Source: Microbacterium ureisolvens (lineage in GTDB: Bacteria; Actinomycetota; Actinomycetes; Actinomycetales; Microbacteriaceae). From it: 64,000 nt of DNA. The notes under the pieces are model-generated. The model was not told the origin of the DNA, ran no database searches, and saw nothing but the letters and a program-made list of their open reading frames with translations. The position numbers were made by a program, and so were the translations under genes. Position 1 is the stretch's first letter. Every line of letters starts with the position of its first letter. Of the stretch, positions 46,070 through 54,863 are shown in pieces. The stretch is from assembly GCF_015278315.1 (NCBI RefSeq), contig NZ_JADIJE010000006.1, positions 124,001-188,000 of the forward strand, read 5' to 3'.

Positions 46070-48193
46070 TCAGCCGTCGATCTCGGGACGTTCGCGGCGA
46101 ATGGCCTGGCGGGCGCCTCGAGCGATCGGTCGCAGGAACTCGAGCCGTCGCACGACCGCGTCGGCGATGCGGAACGACCGTCGCGACAGCCGCCATTCCA
46201 GGTGCGCCGCCCGCGCGGACTGCGCCAGTTCGTACGAGCGCGTGGCACGGAAGTAGGAGTTGCGCGCGCGCACCCGGTCGATGACGACCGGTTCGGCGAG
46301 GGTCTCGAGCAGGATGCGGAACACTCCCTCGTTGTAGTCCTGGAGGGTGCGCACCGACACCGAGTCGGGCAGTGGGAGTGACGCGGCCTGCTCGACCACC
46401 TCGGGCAGACGACGGAAGTCGTCGAAGAAGGCGGCGGACTGCGTGAGCCCGAGAGCGTCCACGACTTCGTGGGCGACCTGCGAATCGAACAGCACGATCG
46501 GCTTTCCGTGCACCGCCGCCTCGGCGATGGGAAGTCCGAAGCCCTCGTACGCAGACGGGTAGACGATCACCCCGGCTGCGTCGTAGAGCGCGCTCACATC
46601 CGCGTCCGTGAGATAGCCGCTCGGGAGCGGGACGATGTTGCTGCCCGCGTCCTCGTCCATGCTGCCGAAAGCGATCACGGTACGCTCGGTCCCTTCGAGC
46701 GCAGCCACCGTCTCCCGGACCTGCTTGTGCAGGAACGTGTTGCCGATCACGAGCACGTAGTCCCCGGCGCGCACCGCCGCGCGCTGCCGATCGTTGAAGC
46801 GGGCTTCGAGATCGAAGACGGCACCCGGGACCTTGACGGCGAGATGCTCGACGCCGAGGTGGAGCACGGACGCCCGGTCGGCGAAGTCGGAAGAGAGTGA
46901 CGGGTAGTACGCGCGGGCGTCGTCGATCGTCGCCTGGCTGATCGCGATCACGCGGTCGGCGAATCGCAGCGAGTCCAGGACCACCTGGCGGCGGCTGTAG
47001 TCGCTCTCGAGGAGGGGCAGCGAGCGGATGGCGATGATGTCGAGCAGCGACGCGACCCACTTCACGCAGTACCGGTCCAGGCGCTGGATCTGGCCCGCCG
47101 CGTTGAGAGGGGCCAGCGAGAGGCCGAGATCGAAGAGCTCGTCGAGGTCCTCGTTCGCGACGACGCGGAATCCGTAGCGCTCCATCCCGAAGAATTCGAT
47201 CGCCTCCGCCGAGGTCGCGATGACGAACTCCAACTCGTCCAGCATCCCGTTGTCACGCAGCGTGGCCAGATGATTCAGGAAGCTGAGCGCGTACTGCACG
47301 CTGCCGTTGTAGATGAGCGACATGTGGTGAAGGTCGATCAGGACCTTCTTTCGCGCATCGGAGGGCACGAGCAGGTCCGCGAACCAGTCCGCGGTGTCGA
47401 TGCCGTCTTCGAGGTAGTGCGCCACCGCCGACGGGTAGTGGGGGTAGCGTCGCACCAGACGCCGCTCATTCGCGTCCTGAATGGTGCGACGGTCCAGCGA
47501 CGAGAAGCTCTTCTCGCCGTCATGGTGGGCGTAAGCGTGGTTCGCGATGACGGAGGAGAAGCCGTAGTCGTTGACCCGCAGGCAGAAGTCGTTCTCCTCG
47601 CCGTACCCCGGGGCGAAGACCTCGTCGAACAGGCCGTAGTTTCGGATGAGCGAACGGCGGGCGAGAAAGCAGAAGCCATGCGCGACCGGCGCGATCGAAT
47701 ACCGCGGCAGCTCGGAGGCGATCTCGTCGAACACCTCCCGTGACCGCTCCGGTGACGCCTCTTCGCCGGAGCGTGTGCGCAACGGAAGAGTCGCGATCGT
47801 CGCGTGATTGCTGCGCGCCGTGACGACGCCGTGCTTCTCGGACAGATACAGGACCGTTGACAGCTCATCGACCGTACCCGCGGACAGCTGCGCATCGCTG
47901 TTGAGCAGGAGCACGTCGTTCTCGCTCGTGTCGAGCTCGGTCACCGCGCGATTGCACGTGCCGACGAAGCCCAGGTTGCGCTCGTTGCGCGCGTACACGA
48001 CGCCGTCGACGCCGTCGATGATGGCGAGGATCTGCCGCTCCATCTCGTCGACCTCCGGGCCGCAGTCGTTGACGATCAGGAGCCGGTGAAAGTCGAGGTC
48101 GACGTGGTCGAGCACGCTCCGCACGCATCGAGCTGCGGTCGGGATGTCTCCGTAGAGCGGAACGACGATCGTGGTCGGATGGGGTTGGGTCAT
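46070..48193 (-). CDS. Two-domain glycosyltransferase (GT2 + GT4)
   Basis: The 707-aa protein joins two transferases. The N-terminal GT2 part (about 1-270) has TTIVVPLYGDIPTAARC, NLGFVGTCNRAV, VLLLNSDAQL and the GYGEENDFCLRV motif. The C-terminal GT4 part (about 290-700) has DLHHMSLIYNGSVQYAL, VLVIGNTFLHKQ and VIVYPSAYEGFGLPIAEAA with the EX7E pair. It could add two different sugars in turn, like chain-building enzymes of D-rhamnan loci. The ATG at 48191-48193 is used; another in-frame ATG is four codons upstream. It lies upstream of gmd on the same strand with a 126-bp gap. Confidence 0.88.
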   Translation of the reverse strand: MTQPHPTTIVVPLYGDIPTAARCVRSVLDHVDLDFHRLLIVNDCGPEVDEMERQILAIIDGVDGVVYARNERNLGFVGTCNRAVTELDTSENDVLLLNSDAQLSAGTVDELSTVLYLSEKHGVVTARSNHATIATLPLRTRSGEEASPERSREVFDEIASELPRYSIAPVAHGFCFLARRSLIRNYGLFDEVFAPGYGEENDFCLRVNDYGFSSVIANHAYAHHDGEKSFSSLDRRTIQDANERRLVRRYPHYPSAVAHYLEDGIDTADWFADLLVPSDARKKVLIDLHHMSLIYNGSVQYALSFLNHLATLRDNGMLDELEFVIATSAEAIEFFGMERYGFRVVANEDLDELFDLGLSLAPLNAAGQIQRLDRYCVKWVASLLDIIAIRSLPLLESDYSRRQVVLDSLRFADRVIAISQATIDDARAYYPSLSSDFADRASVLHLGVEHLAVKVPGAVFDLEARFNDRQRAAVRAGDYVLVIGNTFLHKQVRETVAALEGTERTVIAFGSMDEDAGSNIVPLPSGYLTDADVSALYDAAGVIVYPSAYEGFGLPIAEAAVHGKPIVLFDSQVAHEVVDALGLTQSAAFFDDFRRLPEVVEQAASLPLPDSVSVRTLQDYNEGVFRILLETLAEPVVIDRVRARNSYFRATRSYELAQSARAAHLEWRLSRRSFRIADAVVRRLEFLRPIARGARQAIRRERPEIDG

Positions 48194-48246
48194 GCCTAGC
48201 CTCATGTGCCTGGAACGCGCCATCGACTGTCGGCGGCGCCCTCGGG

Positions 48247-48252
48247 AGTCTA
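48247..48252 (-). promoter_or_regulatory. -10 box of the GT2+GT4 gene
   Basis: TAGACT on the minus strand, giving a leader of about 45-50 bases before the ATG at 48193. Located in the 216-bp divergent gap (48194-48409), which holds no gene. Confidence 0.4.
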
Positions 48253-48398
48253 GCCGAGGGGCTGGTGTGCTCACCGGGCCCTGGTCGTCCGAACCGCCCG
48301 CCCCCGGCGCGGGGGTGTCGAAATTCGTCTGGAGGATCACGATAAGCTCGAATCCCGAGCTCCGACCTCTTGTCGGAATCTGCGTCGATCCGATGGGG

Positions 48399-48409
48399 TA
48401 ATACGACTC
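48399..48409 (+). promoter_or_regulatory. -10 box of the 584-aa glycosyltransferase gene
   Basis: TAATAC (48399-48404), five bases, then GTG at 48410: a leaderless arrangement. No -35 match at 16-18 bases. Confidence 0.45.
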
Positions 48410-50164
48410 GTGCCTGTCGCGAACCTTGCACGTCGTCTTGTGCACAAGGCGATTCCTGCGCTGTCTGCCGAGCAACGCGATCCGTTCAACGATTTCGTGC
48501 GGGCGGGCATGTTCGACCTCGACTACTACCGCGCGCAGCTGCCGCCCGCGTGGCGCCCAGTCGATCTGGCGGCCGCCCGGCGCCATTACGTCGACACCGG
48601 GCGCGCGGCAGGTTTGGCGCTGCATCCGTTCATCGAGCCCGAGTGGTGGGATCCGAACGCCGACACTGAGGACGAGGATCACCTGGGGCGAGAACGGTGG
48701 CTGATCTTCGGAGGGCAGCGCGACTCCTCGACGTCGGTATTGATCGCGGATCCACTCGGTGAGATCGGAGTCACCAGGGACTACATACGCGAGATCGTCG
48801 CGGGCGCACCTCGGGCGCGGATTCCGGGTGGCATCTCGGCCGAGGAAGCTGCGCAGAAGCTGACGGCAGCGGTGGACGACCTGGTGACGAACCCGCCCAA
48901 CGACGGGCGATCGTCAGGCGTCGACTGGGACGCGGTGCGCTCGGACGCGCCGGATCGCGTGCCGGGACGCGTGTCGGTGCTGGTTCCGACGTACCAGGAC
49001 TGGCGCATGACGGTCGAGTCAGTGCGCTGCGCGCTGGATGGCGCGCCCGGCGCGGATCTTGAGGTGGTGGTCGTCGACAACGGCTCACGGCTGGCGGTCG
49101 CGCGGAATCTGCTGGCGGTCTTCCTGACCGAGGACCGGGTGCGGATCATCCGCTGCGACGAGAACACGAACTTCGCGGGAGGAATGAATCGTGCGCTGGC
49201 CGCGTCGACAGGCGAGTTCGTCGTCCTCCTGAACAACGACGCCGTCCTCGCTCCCGGATGGCTGGAGCCGCTGATCGCCCCGCTGGCCAGTGACTCGGTC
49301 CGGGGGACGCAACCGCTTCTTCTCTACCCGGGTACGAATCGGATTCAGGCGGCGGGCACGATGTTTCTCGGCGAAGGGGTGCTTCCCTGGCACTTCCTCG
49401 CCGGTCACCCCCGCGCAGACGCCGACCGTATGAACAACATCTCGTTCCACGCCGTGACCGCCGCGGTGATGGCGCTGCGGGCGAGTGACCTGATCGCGGC
49501 GAACGGTTTCGACGAGGAGTTCGAGAACGGCTACGAGGACGTCGACCTGTGCCTGCGGCTCCTTCGCGGCGGTGACGATCGATTCGAGCTCGTCCGCGAG
49601 TCCATTGCGCACCATCCCGAAGGGAGCACGATCGGCAGGAGCCTCAGGGATTCGGCCAATCGAGCCCGCTTCTTCGCCCGATGGGCCGGTCGGATGCCGG
49701 CGCCGGAGGCGCACCGGTACGCGGATGTCGGTTTCGAACTAGAGACGATGCGCCCGCTCTGGTACTCACCGGAAGTGCCGATCCTTATCACCGATCCGCA
49801 GCTGACGCGCCCGCCGCGCCGAACGGGCGTCGGCGAACCGTCACTTCGCTGGCTCTTGCTCACGTCCGGCAGCCACGACGCCGTCCTCGACGCGGTGCGC
49901 ACCTCGCTCGCGCAGCTCAATCAGGAACTCGTCGAGGTTTCTGGAGGAGTCCACTGGAGTGACGCTCTAGCGGACATCGTCGTGGCCTTCGACCGCGACG
50001 CGCCGACATTCCCCCGCGCCGGTTCGTTCAATGTGCTCGTTACGGATCACCCTGTCGCAGACGGTGGGGATGGGGTGACGGTGGCGACCGCTCACGACCT
50101 CGAGCCCCTCATCGGTGCCGCGCTCGCCTGGCGCGCGGAGCGCTATTCCTCGGCCGCCGGTTGA
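48410..50164 (+). CDS. GT2 glycosyltransferase with N-terminal accessory domain
   Basis: The 584-aa protein has a 170-residue N-terminal region starting with the pattern FDLDYYRAQLPPAWRPVD and HYVDTGRAAGLALHPFIEPEWW, which often precedes GT2 domains in surface polysaccharide enzymes. The GT2 domain follows with RVSVLVPTYQDWRMTVESV, VVVDNGSR, NFAGGMNRALAAS, VVLLNNDAVLAPGW and FENGYEDVDLCLRL. A C-terminal region of about 130 residues is unassigned. The GTG start is five bases after TAATAC. It diverges from the GT2+GT4 gene and precedes the secreted repeat protein gene on the same strand. Confidence 0.88.
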   Translation: MPVANLARRLVHKAIPALSAEQRDPFNDFVRAGMFDLDYYRAQLPPAWRPVDLAAARRHYVDTGRAAGLALHPFIEPEWWDPNADTEDEDHLGRERWLIFGGQRDSSTSVLIADPLGEIGVTRDYIREIVAGAPRARIPGGISAEEAAQKLTAAVDDLVTNPPNDGRSSGVDWDAVRSDAPDRVPGRVSVLVPTYQDWRMTVESVRCALDGAPGADLEVVVVDNGSRLAVARNLLAVFLTEDRVRIIRCDENTNFAGGMNRALAASTGEFVVLLNNDAVLAPGWLEPLIAPLASDSVRGTQPLLLYPGTNRIQAAGTMFLGEGVLPWHFLAGHPRADADRMNNISFHAVTAAVMALRASDLIAANGFDEEFENGYEDVDLCLRLLRGGDDRFELVRESIAHHPEGSTIGRSLRDSANRARFFARWAGRMPAPEAHRYADVGFELETMRPLWYSPEVPILITDPQLTRPPRRTGVGEPSLRWLLLTSGSHDAVLDAVRTSLAQLNQELVEVSGGVHWSDALADIVVAFDRDAPTFPRAGSFNVLVTDHPVADGGDGVTVATAHDLEPLIGAALAWRAERYSSAAG

Positions 50165-50208
50165 CAATGTGCACGGCGCTACGCTGCGAATGCACGGCGG
50201 GAGGGTTC

Positions 50209-50266
50209 TAAGCTCATGTTGCCTGTGTTCGACGGGGGTGAGGCACTCCCCGCCACAAGGGGGAAA
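50209..50266 (+). promoter_or_regulatory. Promoter and ribosome binding site of the secreted repeat protein gene
   Basis: TAAGCT (50209-50214) is a likely -10; the leader would be about 50 bases and contains AAGGGGGAAAC (50257-50266 region) three to eight bases before the ATG at 50270, a strong Shine-Dalgarno match. Confidence 0.5.
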
Positions 50267-50269
50267 CGT

Positions 50270-52621
50270 ATGCGGCTGCCCGGACGACTGACGATGCTGG
50301 CGGTGATGACTCTGATCGCCGCTCTCGCGGTCGTCGCCACCCCGGCACGCTCGGAAGCTGCGCCTTCTGGCGCATTCAACGCCGAGTACCTCATCTCTGA
50401 TGCGAACTTCTACGACTCTCGTTCGATGGACGAGGGGGCGATTCAAGCCTTCTTGATTTCGAAGTCGTGCTCCCCTCGCGATGGAGTGCCATGTCTCGCC
50501 GACTACCGGCAAGACACGCAGAGTCGCGGGGATGCTGGCGCGAACCAGTGCGGCGCCTACGCGGGAGGCGCTGCTGAACCAGCCTCTCGCATCATCGCCA
50601 AGGTCGCTCAGGCGTGTGGCATATCTCCGAAGGTCCTCCTGGTGCTGGTGCAGAAGGAGCAGTCCCTGATCACCAATCCGTCGGCGCGCGGCTATCAGTA
50701 CGCGACCGGTGCCAACTGCCCCGACACCCCGCAGGGGTGCGACGCCGCCTACAGCGGCTTCTTCATTCAGGTCTACTCGGCGGCCTGGCAGTTCCGCCAG
50801 TACGCCAAATACCCGAACTCCTGGCGTTACAAGATCGGTCCGTCGTACGTGCAGTACAGCACTAACACTGCCTGCGGTGGATCGACGCTGAACATCCGCA
50901 ATCAGGCGACGGCGAACCTGTACATCTACACGCCCTACCAGCCGAACGCCGCCGCGCTGGCGAATCTGTACGGAACCGGTGACGCCTGCTCGACGTACGG
51001 CAACCGCAACTTCTGGCGCACGTACTTCGACTGGTTCGGATCTCCCACGGATGCTTCGCCCATCGGTGCCGTCGAGAACATGCAGCCGGTCCCGGGTGGC
51101 ATCGGAGTCTGGGGCTGGGTCGTGGACACGGACACGCCGGATCCGATCATGGTGCACGTATACGTGGACGGCCAGATCGCCACCGGCGGTCTGGCGGATA
51201 CCCCGTGGGCGAACGTGAATCAACGCTTCGGGTCGGGGGACCGGCATGGTTTCGTCTTCACGGCACAGGCGTCTCCGGGCGATCATCGCGTGTGCGTATA
51301 CGCGCTGAACGTCGGGAGCGGGTCGAACACGGAGCTGGTGTGCTCGAACGTTCGAGCCGGTGGCGGGAACCCGGTCGGCGCGGTCGAGAACATCCAGCCG
51401 CAGCCCGGCGGGCTCGGCATCTGGGGGCACGCGGTCGATCCCGACACGACCGAGCCCATCTGGCTCCACGTGTACGTGGACGGCAGTTTCGCGGGCGGGT
51501 ACCTGGCGGACGTCGCGCGGGCAGATGTCGCGCAGCGCTATCCCGGCAACGGCGACCGGCACGGATTCGGCATCAGAGTCCCCGCCGCGTTGGGGAGCCA
51601 TCGTGTCTGCGTGTACGCGCTGAACGTGGGGGCCGGAACTGCGAACACCGAGATCGGCTGCGCGACAGCCAGCGTGGGCGGGGATCCGGTCGGCGCCCTG
51701 TCGACCGTCTCCAGCGGACTCCAGCGAATATCGGTGGCGGGGTGGGCCGTAGACCCGGACACCACGAACCCGATCTCCGTGCACGTCTACGTCGACGGTC
51801 GGATGGCAGCTGGGCTGGGCGCGGACCGCCCCGGTTCCGACACCGGTATCTATGGTGCGTTCGGCAACACCCACGGCTATGCGGTCGATCTGCCGGCGTC
51901 CAACGGGCGACACGAGGTGTGCGTCTACGCGATCAATGTCGGCTCCGGTCGAACCAACACCCAGATCGGTTGCCGAGCGGTGGATGTCGGCGGCAACCCG
52001 GTCGGGCGCGTTGAGAACGGACAGCCAGGCTTCGCCTCGATCGGCGTGTGGGGATGGGCGTATGACCTCGACACCCCCGATCCGATCGGAGTGCACATCT
52101 ACATGGACGGCAAGATCGTCGCCGGTGCGACGGCAAATGCCCTGCGCCCGGACGCGTCGGAGATTCCGGCCGAGTACGGCGACGGCCACGGCTTCGGGGC
52201 CACCTTCCCGGCTTCTCCCGGATCTCACCGCGTCTGCGCATACGCCCTGAACACCGGGCACGGCAACGTCAACACCGAGATCGGATGCTTCACGACGACG
52301 GTCAGCGGAACCCCCGTGGGGGCCATCGAGAACATCCAGCACACGGCAACGGGCTTCGGGGTCTGGGGCTATGCCGTCGATCCCGACACGAGCGTGCCGA
52401 TCCCCGTCCATATCTACGTCGATGGAGCGTTCGCCGGCGGCGCGGTCGCGGACCAGTTCCGGTCGGATCTGGCCCAGCGATTCCCTGGGTTCGGCGGGTC
52501 TCACGCCTTCGGTACGAGCGTGCCCGCGGGTCCGGGAAACCACCGCGTCTGCGCGTACGCCATCAATACCCCCGCGGGCACCAACCCGGTGATCGGATGC
52601 GTGGACGTGGTTCGTCCGTGA
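50270..52621 (+). CDS. Secreted lysozyme-like protein with five C-terminal ~104-aa repeats
   Basis: The 783-aa protein has a signal peptide (cleavage near SEA, residue 30), an N-terminal domain (about 36-260) of the kind annotated 'hemagglutinin' in actinobacteria, and five repeats at about 264-363, 366-470, 471-575, 575-680 and 680-783. Repeat hallmarks are NPVGAVENIQP, WGHAVDPDTTEPI, VHVYVDG and HRVCVYALNVG, with one Cys pair each. In the N-terminal domain ISPKVLLVLVQKEQSLIT resembles the catalytic-Glu helix of lysozyme-like enzymes (Glu130). It is probably a wall hydrolase or adhesin bound to a surface glycan by the repeats. Start at the ATG at 50270, fixed by AAGGGGG upstream. The stop overlaps the next membrane gene (GTGA). 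Confidence 0.85.
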   Translation: MRLPGRLTMLAVMTLIAALAVVATPARSEAAPSGAFNAEYLISDANFYDSRSMDEGAIQAFLISKSCSPRDGVPCLADYRQDTQSRGDAGANQCGAYAGGAAEPASRIIAKVAQACGISPKVLLVLVQKEQSLITNPSARGYQYATGANCPDTPQGCDAAYSGFFIQVYSAAWQFRQYAKYPNSWRYKIGPSYVQYSTNTACGGSTLNIRNQATANLYIYTPYQPNAAALANLYGTGDACSTYGNRNFWRTYFDWFGSPTDASPIGAVENMQPVPGGIGVWGWVVDTDTPDPIMVHVYVDGQIATGGLADTPWANVNQRFGSGDRHGFVFTAQASPGDHRVCVYALNVGSGSNTELVCSNVRAGGGNPVGAVENIQPQPGGLGIWGHAVDPDTTEPIWLHVYVDGSFAGGYLADVARADVAQRYPGNGDRHGFGIRVPAALGSHRVCVYALNVGAGTANTEIGCATASVGGDPVGALSTVSSGLQRISVAGWAVDPDTTNPISVHVYVDGRMAAGLGADRPGSDTGIYGAFGNTHGYAVDLPASNGRHEVCVYAINVGSGRTNTQIGCRAVDVGGNPVGRVENGQPGFASIGVWGWAYDLDTPDPIGVHIYMDGKIVAGATANALRPDASEIPAEYGDGHGFGATFPASPGSHRVCAYALNTGHGNVNTEIGCFTTTVSGTPVGAIENIQHTATGFGVWGYAVDPDTSVPIPVHIYVDGAFAGGAVADQFRSDLAQRFPGFGGSHAFGTSVPAGPGNHRVCAYAINTPAGTNPVIGCVDVVRP

Positions 52622-54228
52622 TCGCCTCAGACGCCGGCCGGACGGAGGTACCGCGCCTGCCGAGGGTCTGGCTCATCGCCCACTCGGTGACACTCGCCCT
52701 GGTGGCGGTCGTTCTCGTCGTCGCAGGGCGCGGCCAGTGGTTCTTCTACGACGAGTGGGACTTTCTGCGCGCCGATGCGGAGTGGAGCCTGCTCGCGCCG
52801 CACAACGGCCATCTGAGCCTGTTCCCACAGCTGCTCACGACCCTCGTCAAGCTGGGTGCGGGGCTGCACAGCTATTGGCCCTACCTCGCGCTGACGATCA
52901 TCGCTCACCTCGCCGTGATGCACATGGTGTGGCGGGTCATGATGCGCACCGGTGCAGCACCGGCGATCGCTCTCGTCAGCGCGCTCGCGTTCGGGGTGCT
53001 CAGCCCTGGTACCGAAAACACCCTGTGGGCCTTCCAGGTGGGTTTCATCACGCCGGTCGCGACCGGAATCGGGGCGCTCCTGCTGGCCAACCGCCCGGAA
53101 TTGCGGATCCGCGAGACGGTCGGAGTCTGCGTCCTCCTCATCGTCGGAGTCGGATTCGCGAGCACGGGGCTGCCCTTCGTGGTGGCAGTCGTCGGCCTCA
53201 TCATCGTCCGGCACGGCTGGCGTGCGGCGATCGCACCCGTCGGTTCCTTCGTCGTCGTGTACGGGTCTTGGTACCTGGTCTTCGCCCGCGGCACCACGGG
53301 CTCGGACGGCTTCGGAGCGAAGTCGCTCGGTGATGTGCTGATACGGATGCCAGAGTTCATCCTGCAGGGTCTCATCGACAGCCTCGCCAAGACGCTGCCG
53401 TCGGCGGCGCTCGCGGCACCGCTGGTCGTCGCCATCGTCATCGGCGCCGTGCTCGATCTGCGTCGCACACCGGTGCGAGAGGTCGGCCCTGTGTACTGGC
53501 TGGTGGTCGCCGCCGGCGTCTTCGCCGTCCTGACGGCGTACACGCGCGTCGGCCTCGGGGTGGAGAACGCCTCCGCAGGACGGTACGTCTACATTTACGG
53601 CGCGTTGCTGACGCCACTCGTGGCACGTTTGCTATCAGGGCTCGTCCGACGCAGCATCCTGGCGACGATCGTGGTGTGCGTGATGGTTCTCGCCTACGCC
53701 GGATTCAACGCGGCTGGGACCGTGTCAGCCGGTCGCGCGCAGGCCGAGCTAGAGCAGACCGTGAAGCGCACGATCTCGGCGGCGCTGTCGATCGACGACG
53801 GCGGTGACGACCTGTCGAATCGGACTCCGGCCGCGCTCGTCGCGCCGACCCTGACGATGGCCGACATCCGGGACTTCGTGGCGCGCGGATACTTCGAGCC
53901 CGTGCCCTTCGGACCCGAGGACCTCCTGGCCGCGGAGGTGAATCTTCTGCTCACGCCGGAGAGCATCCCGGGCGACGAGCCTCCGGCTGACGCGTGCGTT
54001 CCCGCGCAGGAAGGGTGGATTCCCGTCCGCCTTGACGAGGACGCGGTGTGGGTTGCGCAGTCCGGCATGGTGCGTGTCATCGCCAACGACGGGCCTCTTC
54101 AGGGTTTCGGCACTCAGATCCCGTTCTCCGGGGCGGGCCTGCACCGCCTTGATGGGATCGATGATGATGTCGCCCTGCGTCTGAACGTGGAGGACGCAGG
54201 CGGGGTCTGCGTGGTAGCCGATCGCTGA
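52618..54228 (+). CDS. GT-C-like polytopic membrane protein
   Basis: The 536-aa protein has about ten to eleven membrane segments, with an acidic pair in the first loop (WFFYDEWDFLRADAEW) followed by PHNGHLSLFPQLLTTLVKL, as in GT-C enzymes using lipid-linked sugars, and a soluble C-terminal part of about 130 residues. The GTG start overlaps the stop of the secreted repeat protein gene by four bases, so the two are made together; it could glycosylate that protein or the surface polymer. It converges with a GtrA gene 15 bp away. Confidence 0.78.
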   Translation: MIASDAGRTEVPRLPRVWLIAHSVTLALVAVVLVVAGRGQWFFYDEWDFLRADAEWSLLAPHNGHLSLFPQLLTTLVKLGAGLHSYWPYLALTIIAHLAVMHMVWRVMMRTGAAPAIALVSALAFGVLSPGTENTLWAFQVGFITPVATGIGALLLANRPELRIRETVGVCVLLIVGVGFASTGLPFVVAVVGLIIVRHGWRAAIAPVGSFVVVYGSWYLVFARGTTGSDGFGAKSLGDVLIRMPEFILQGLIDSLAKTLPSAALAAPLVVAIVIGAVLDLRRTPVREVGPVYWLVVAAGVFAVLTAYTRVGLGVENASAGRYVYIYGALLTPLVARLLSGLVRRSILATIVVCVMVLAYAGFNAAGTVSAGRAQAELEQTVKRTISAALSIDDGGDDLSNRTPAALVAPTLTMADIRDFVARGYFEPVPFGPEDLLAAEVNLLLTPESIPGDEPPADACVPAQEGWIPVRLDEDAVWVAQSGMVRVIANDGPLQGFGTQIPFSGAGLHRLDGIDDDVALRLNVEDAGGVCVVADR

Positions 54229-54243
54229 CCCCGCTGGGCGGCG

Positions 54244-54789
54244 TCAGCTCTCGGCGGAGTCGACCTTCGAGACCGCCTGCTGGGGGTGATCGACTTCGTG
54301 GTGTTCTTCGATGTACGTCACGGGGTCCTGACCCGGTGAGTGGGGGAACACCCAGAGCGTGTAGAGCACGTACCGGAGTCCGGTCGCCACGGCCTGACCG
54401 ATCAATGTCCCTGCGATGTTGTCGGCGACGACACTGTCCAGCCCGAGGACATACCGGGAGAATCCGAGGCATCCGAGCTGGACGACGATCGCAATGACGT
54501 TCACGACAACGTAACGCCCGACCTGCCCCCAGCTGACGGGGGCCTTGCGGTCGCGGTACGTCAGCAGCTTGTTGCCGGCGTAAGTCACCGCGAGCCCGGC
54601 GACGACGGCGATCGTCTTCGCGGCGAGCGGATAGGTGTACAACGGGCCCTCGCCGCCGGCGAACACGAGCACGTTGTAGACGATGGCGTCGACGACGAAA
54701 CCGAGACCGCCGATAGCGAGGAAGATGCCCCCTCGGCGGATGTTGCGGATGATGAAGTCTCGCAGATGTGACGTGTCCGGCATGAGCAT
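54244..54789 (-). CDS. GtrA family membrane protein, second copy
   Basis: The 181-aa protein has four membrane segments with the family pattern GIFLAIGGLGFVVDAIVYNV, VAGLAVTYAGNKLLTYRDR and RYVLYTLWVFPH, and a 25-residue charged tail. Start is taken as the ATG at 54787-54789: the longer frame to 54846 would run through the terminator hairpin of the preceding cassette. ATG at 54783 is also possible. Probably flips a lipid-linked sugar made by the GT2 enzyme upstream for the convergent GT-C-like protein. Confidence 0.88.
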   Translation of the reverse strand: MLMPDTSHLRDFIIRNIRRGGIFLAIGGLGFVVDAIVYNVLVFAGGEGPLYTYPLAAKTIAVVAGLAVTYAGNKLLTYRDRKAPVSWGQVGRYVVVNVIAIVVQLGCLGFSRYVLGLDSVVADNIAGTLIGQAVATGLRYVLYTLWVFPHSPGQDPVTYIEEHHEVDHPQQAVSKVDSAES

Positions 54790-54819
54790 CGCGCGATTGT
54801 TCCTTCCAGGAAGGCCGAA

Positions 54820-54855
54820 CGGCGTGCGTGGGGTCGAGCACCCCACCGCACGCCG
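54820..54855 (-). terminator. Strong hairpin after the dehydrogenase-GT2-SDR cassette
   Basis: CGGCGTGCGTGGGG (54820-54833), loop TCGAGCA, CCCCACCGCACGCCG (54841-54855): a 14-bp stem with one bulged base, nine bases after the SDR stop codon on the minus strand. Confidence 0.75.
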
Positions 54856-54863
54856 CTCAGTCG

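Noticed and set aside
46070..46561. Frameshifted fusion in the GT2+GT4 gene
   Set aside because: Both domains read in one frame without a stop and have complete motifs, and double transferases of this build are known in polysaccharide loci.
50215..50269. c-di-AMP-type riboswitch before the secreted wall protein
   Set aside because: Such riboswitches precede wall hydrolases in actinobacteria, but the leader here is only about 50 bases and lacks the conserved core; only a short GGGG/CCCC hairpin can form.
54790..54846. N-terminal extension of the second GtrA protein
   Set aside because: The extra codons lie in the terminator hairpin of the upstream cassette and give a Pro/Arg-rich sequence unlike GtrA N-termini.
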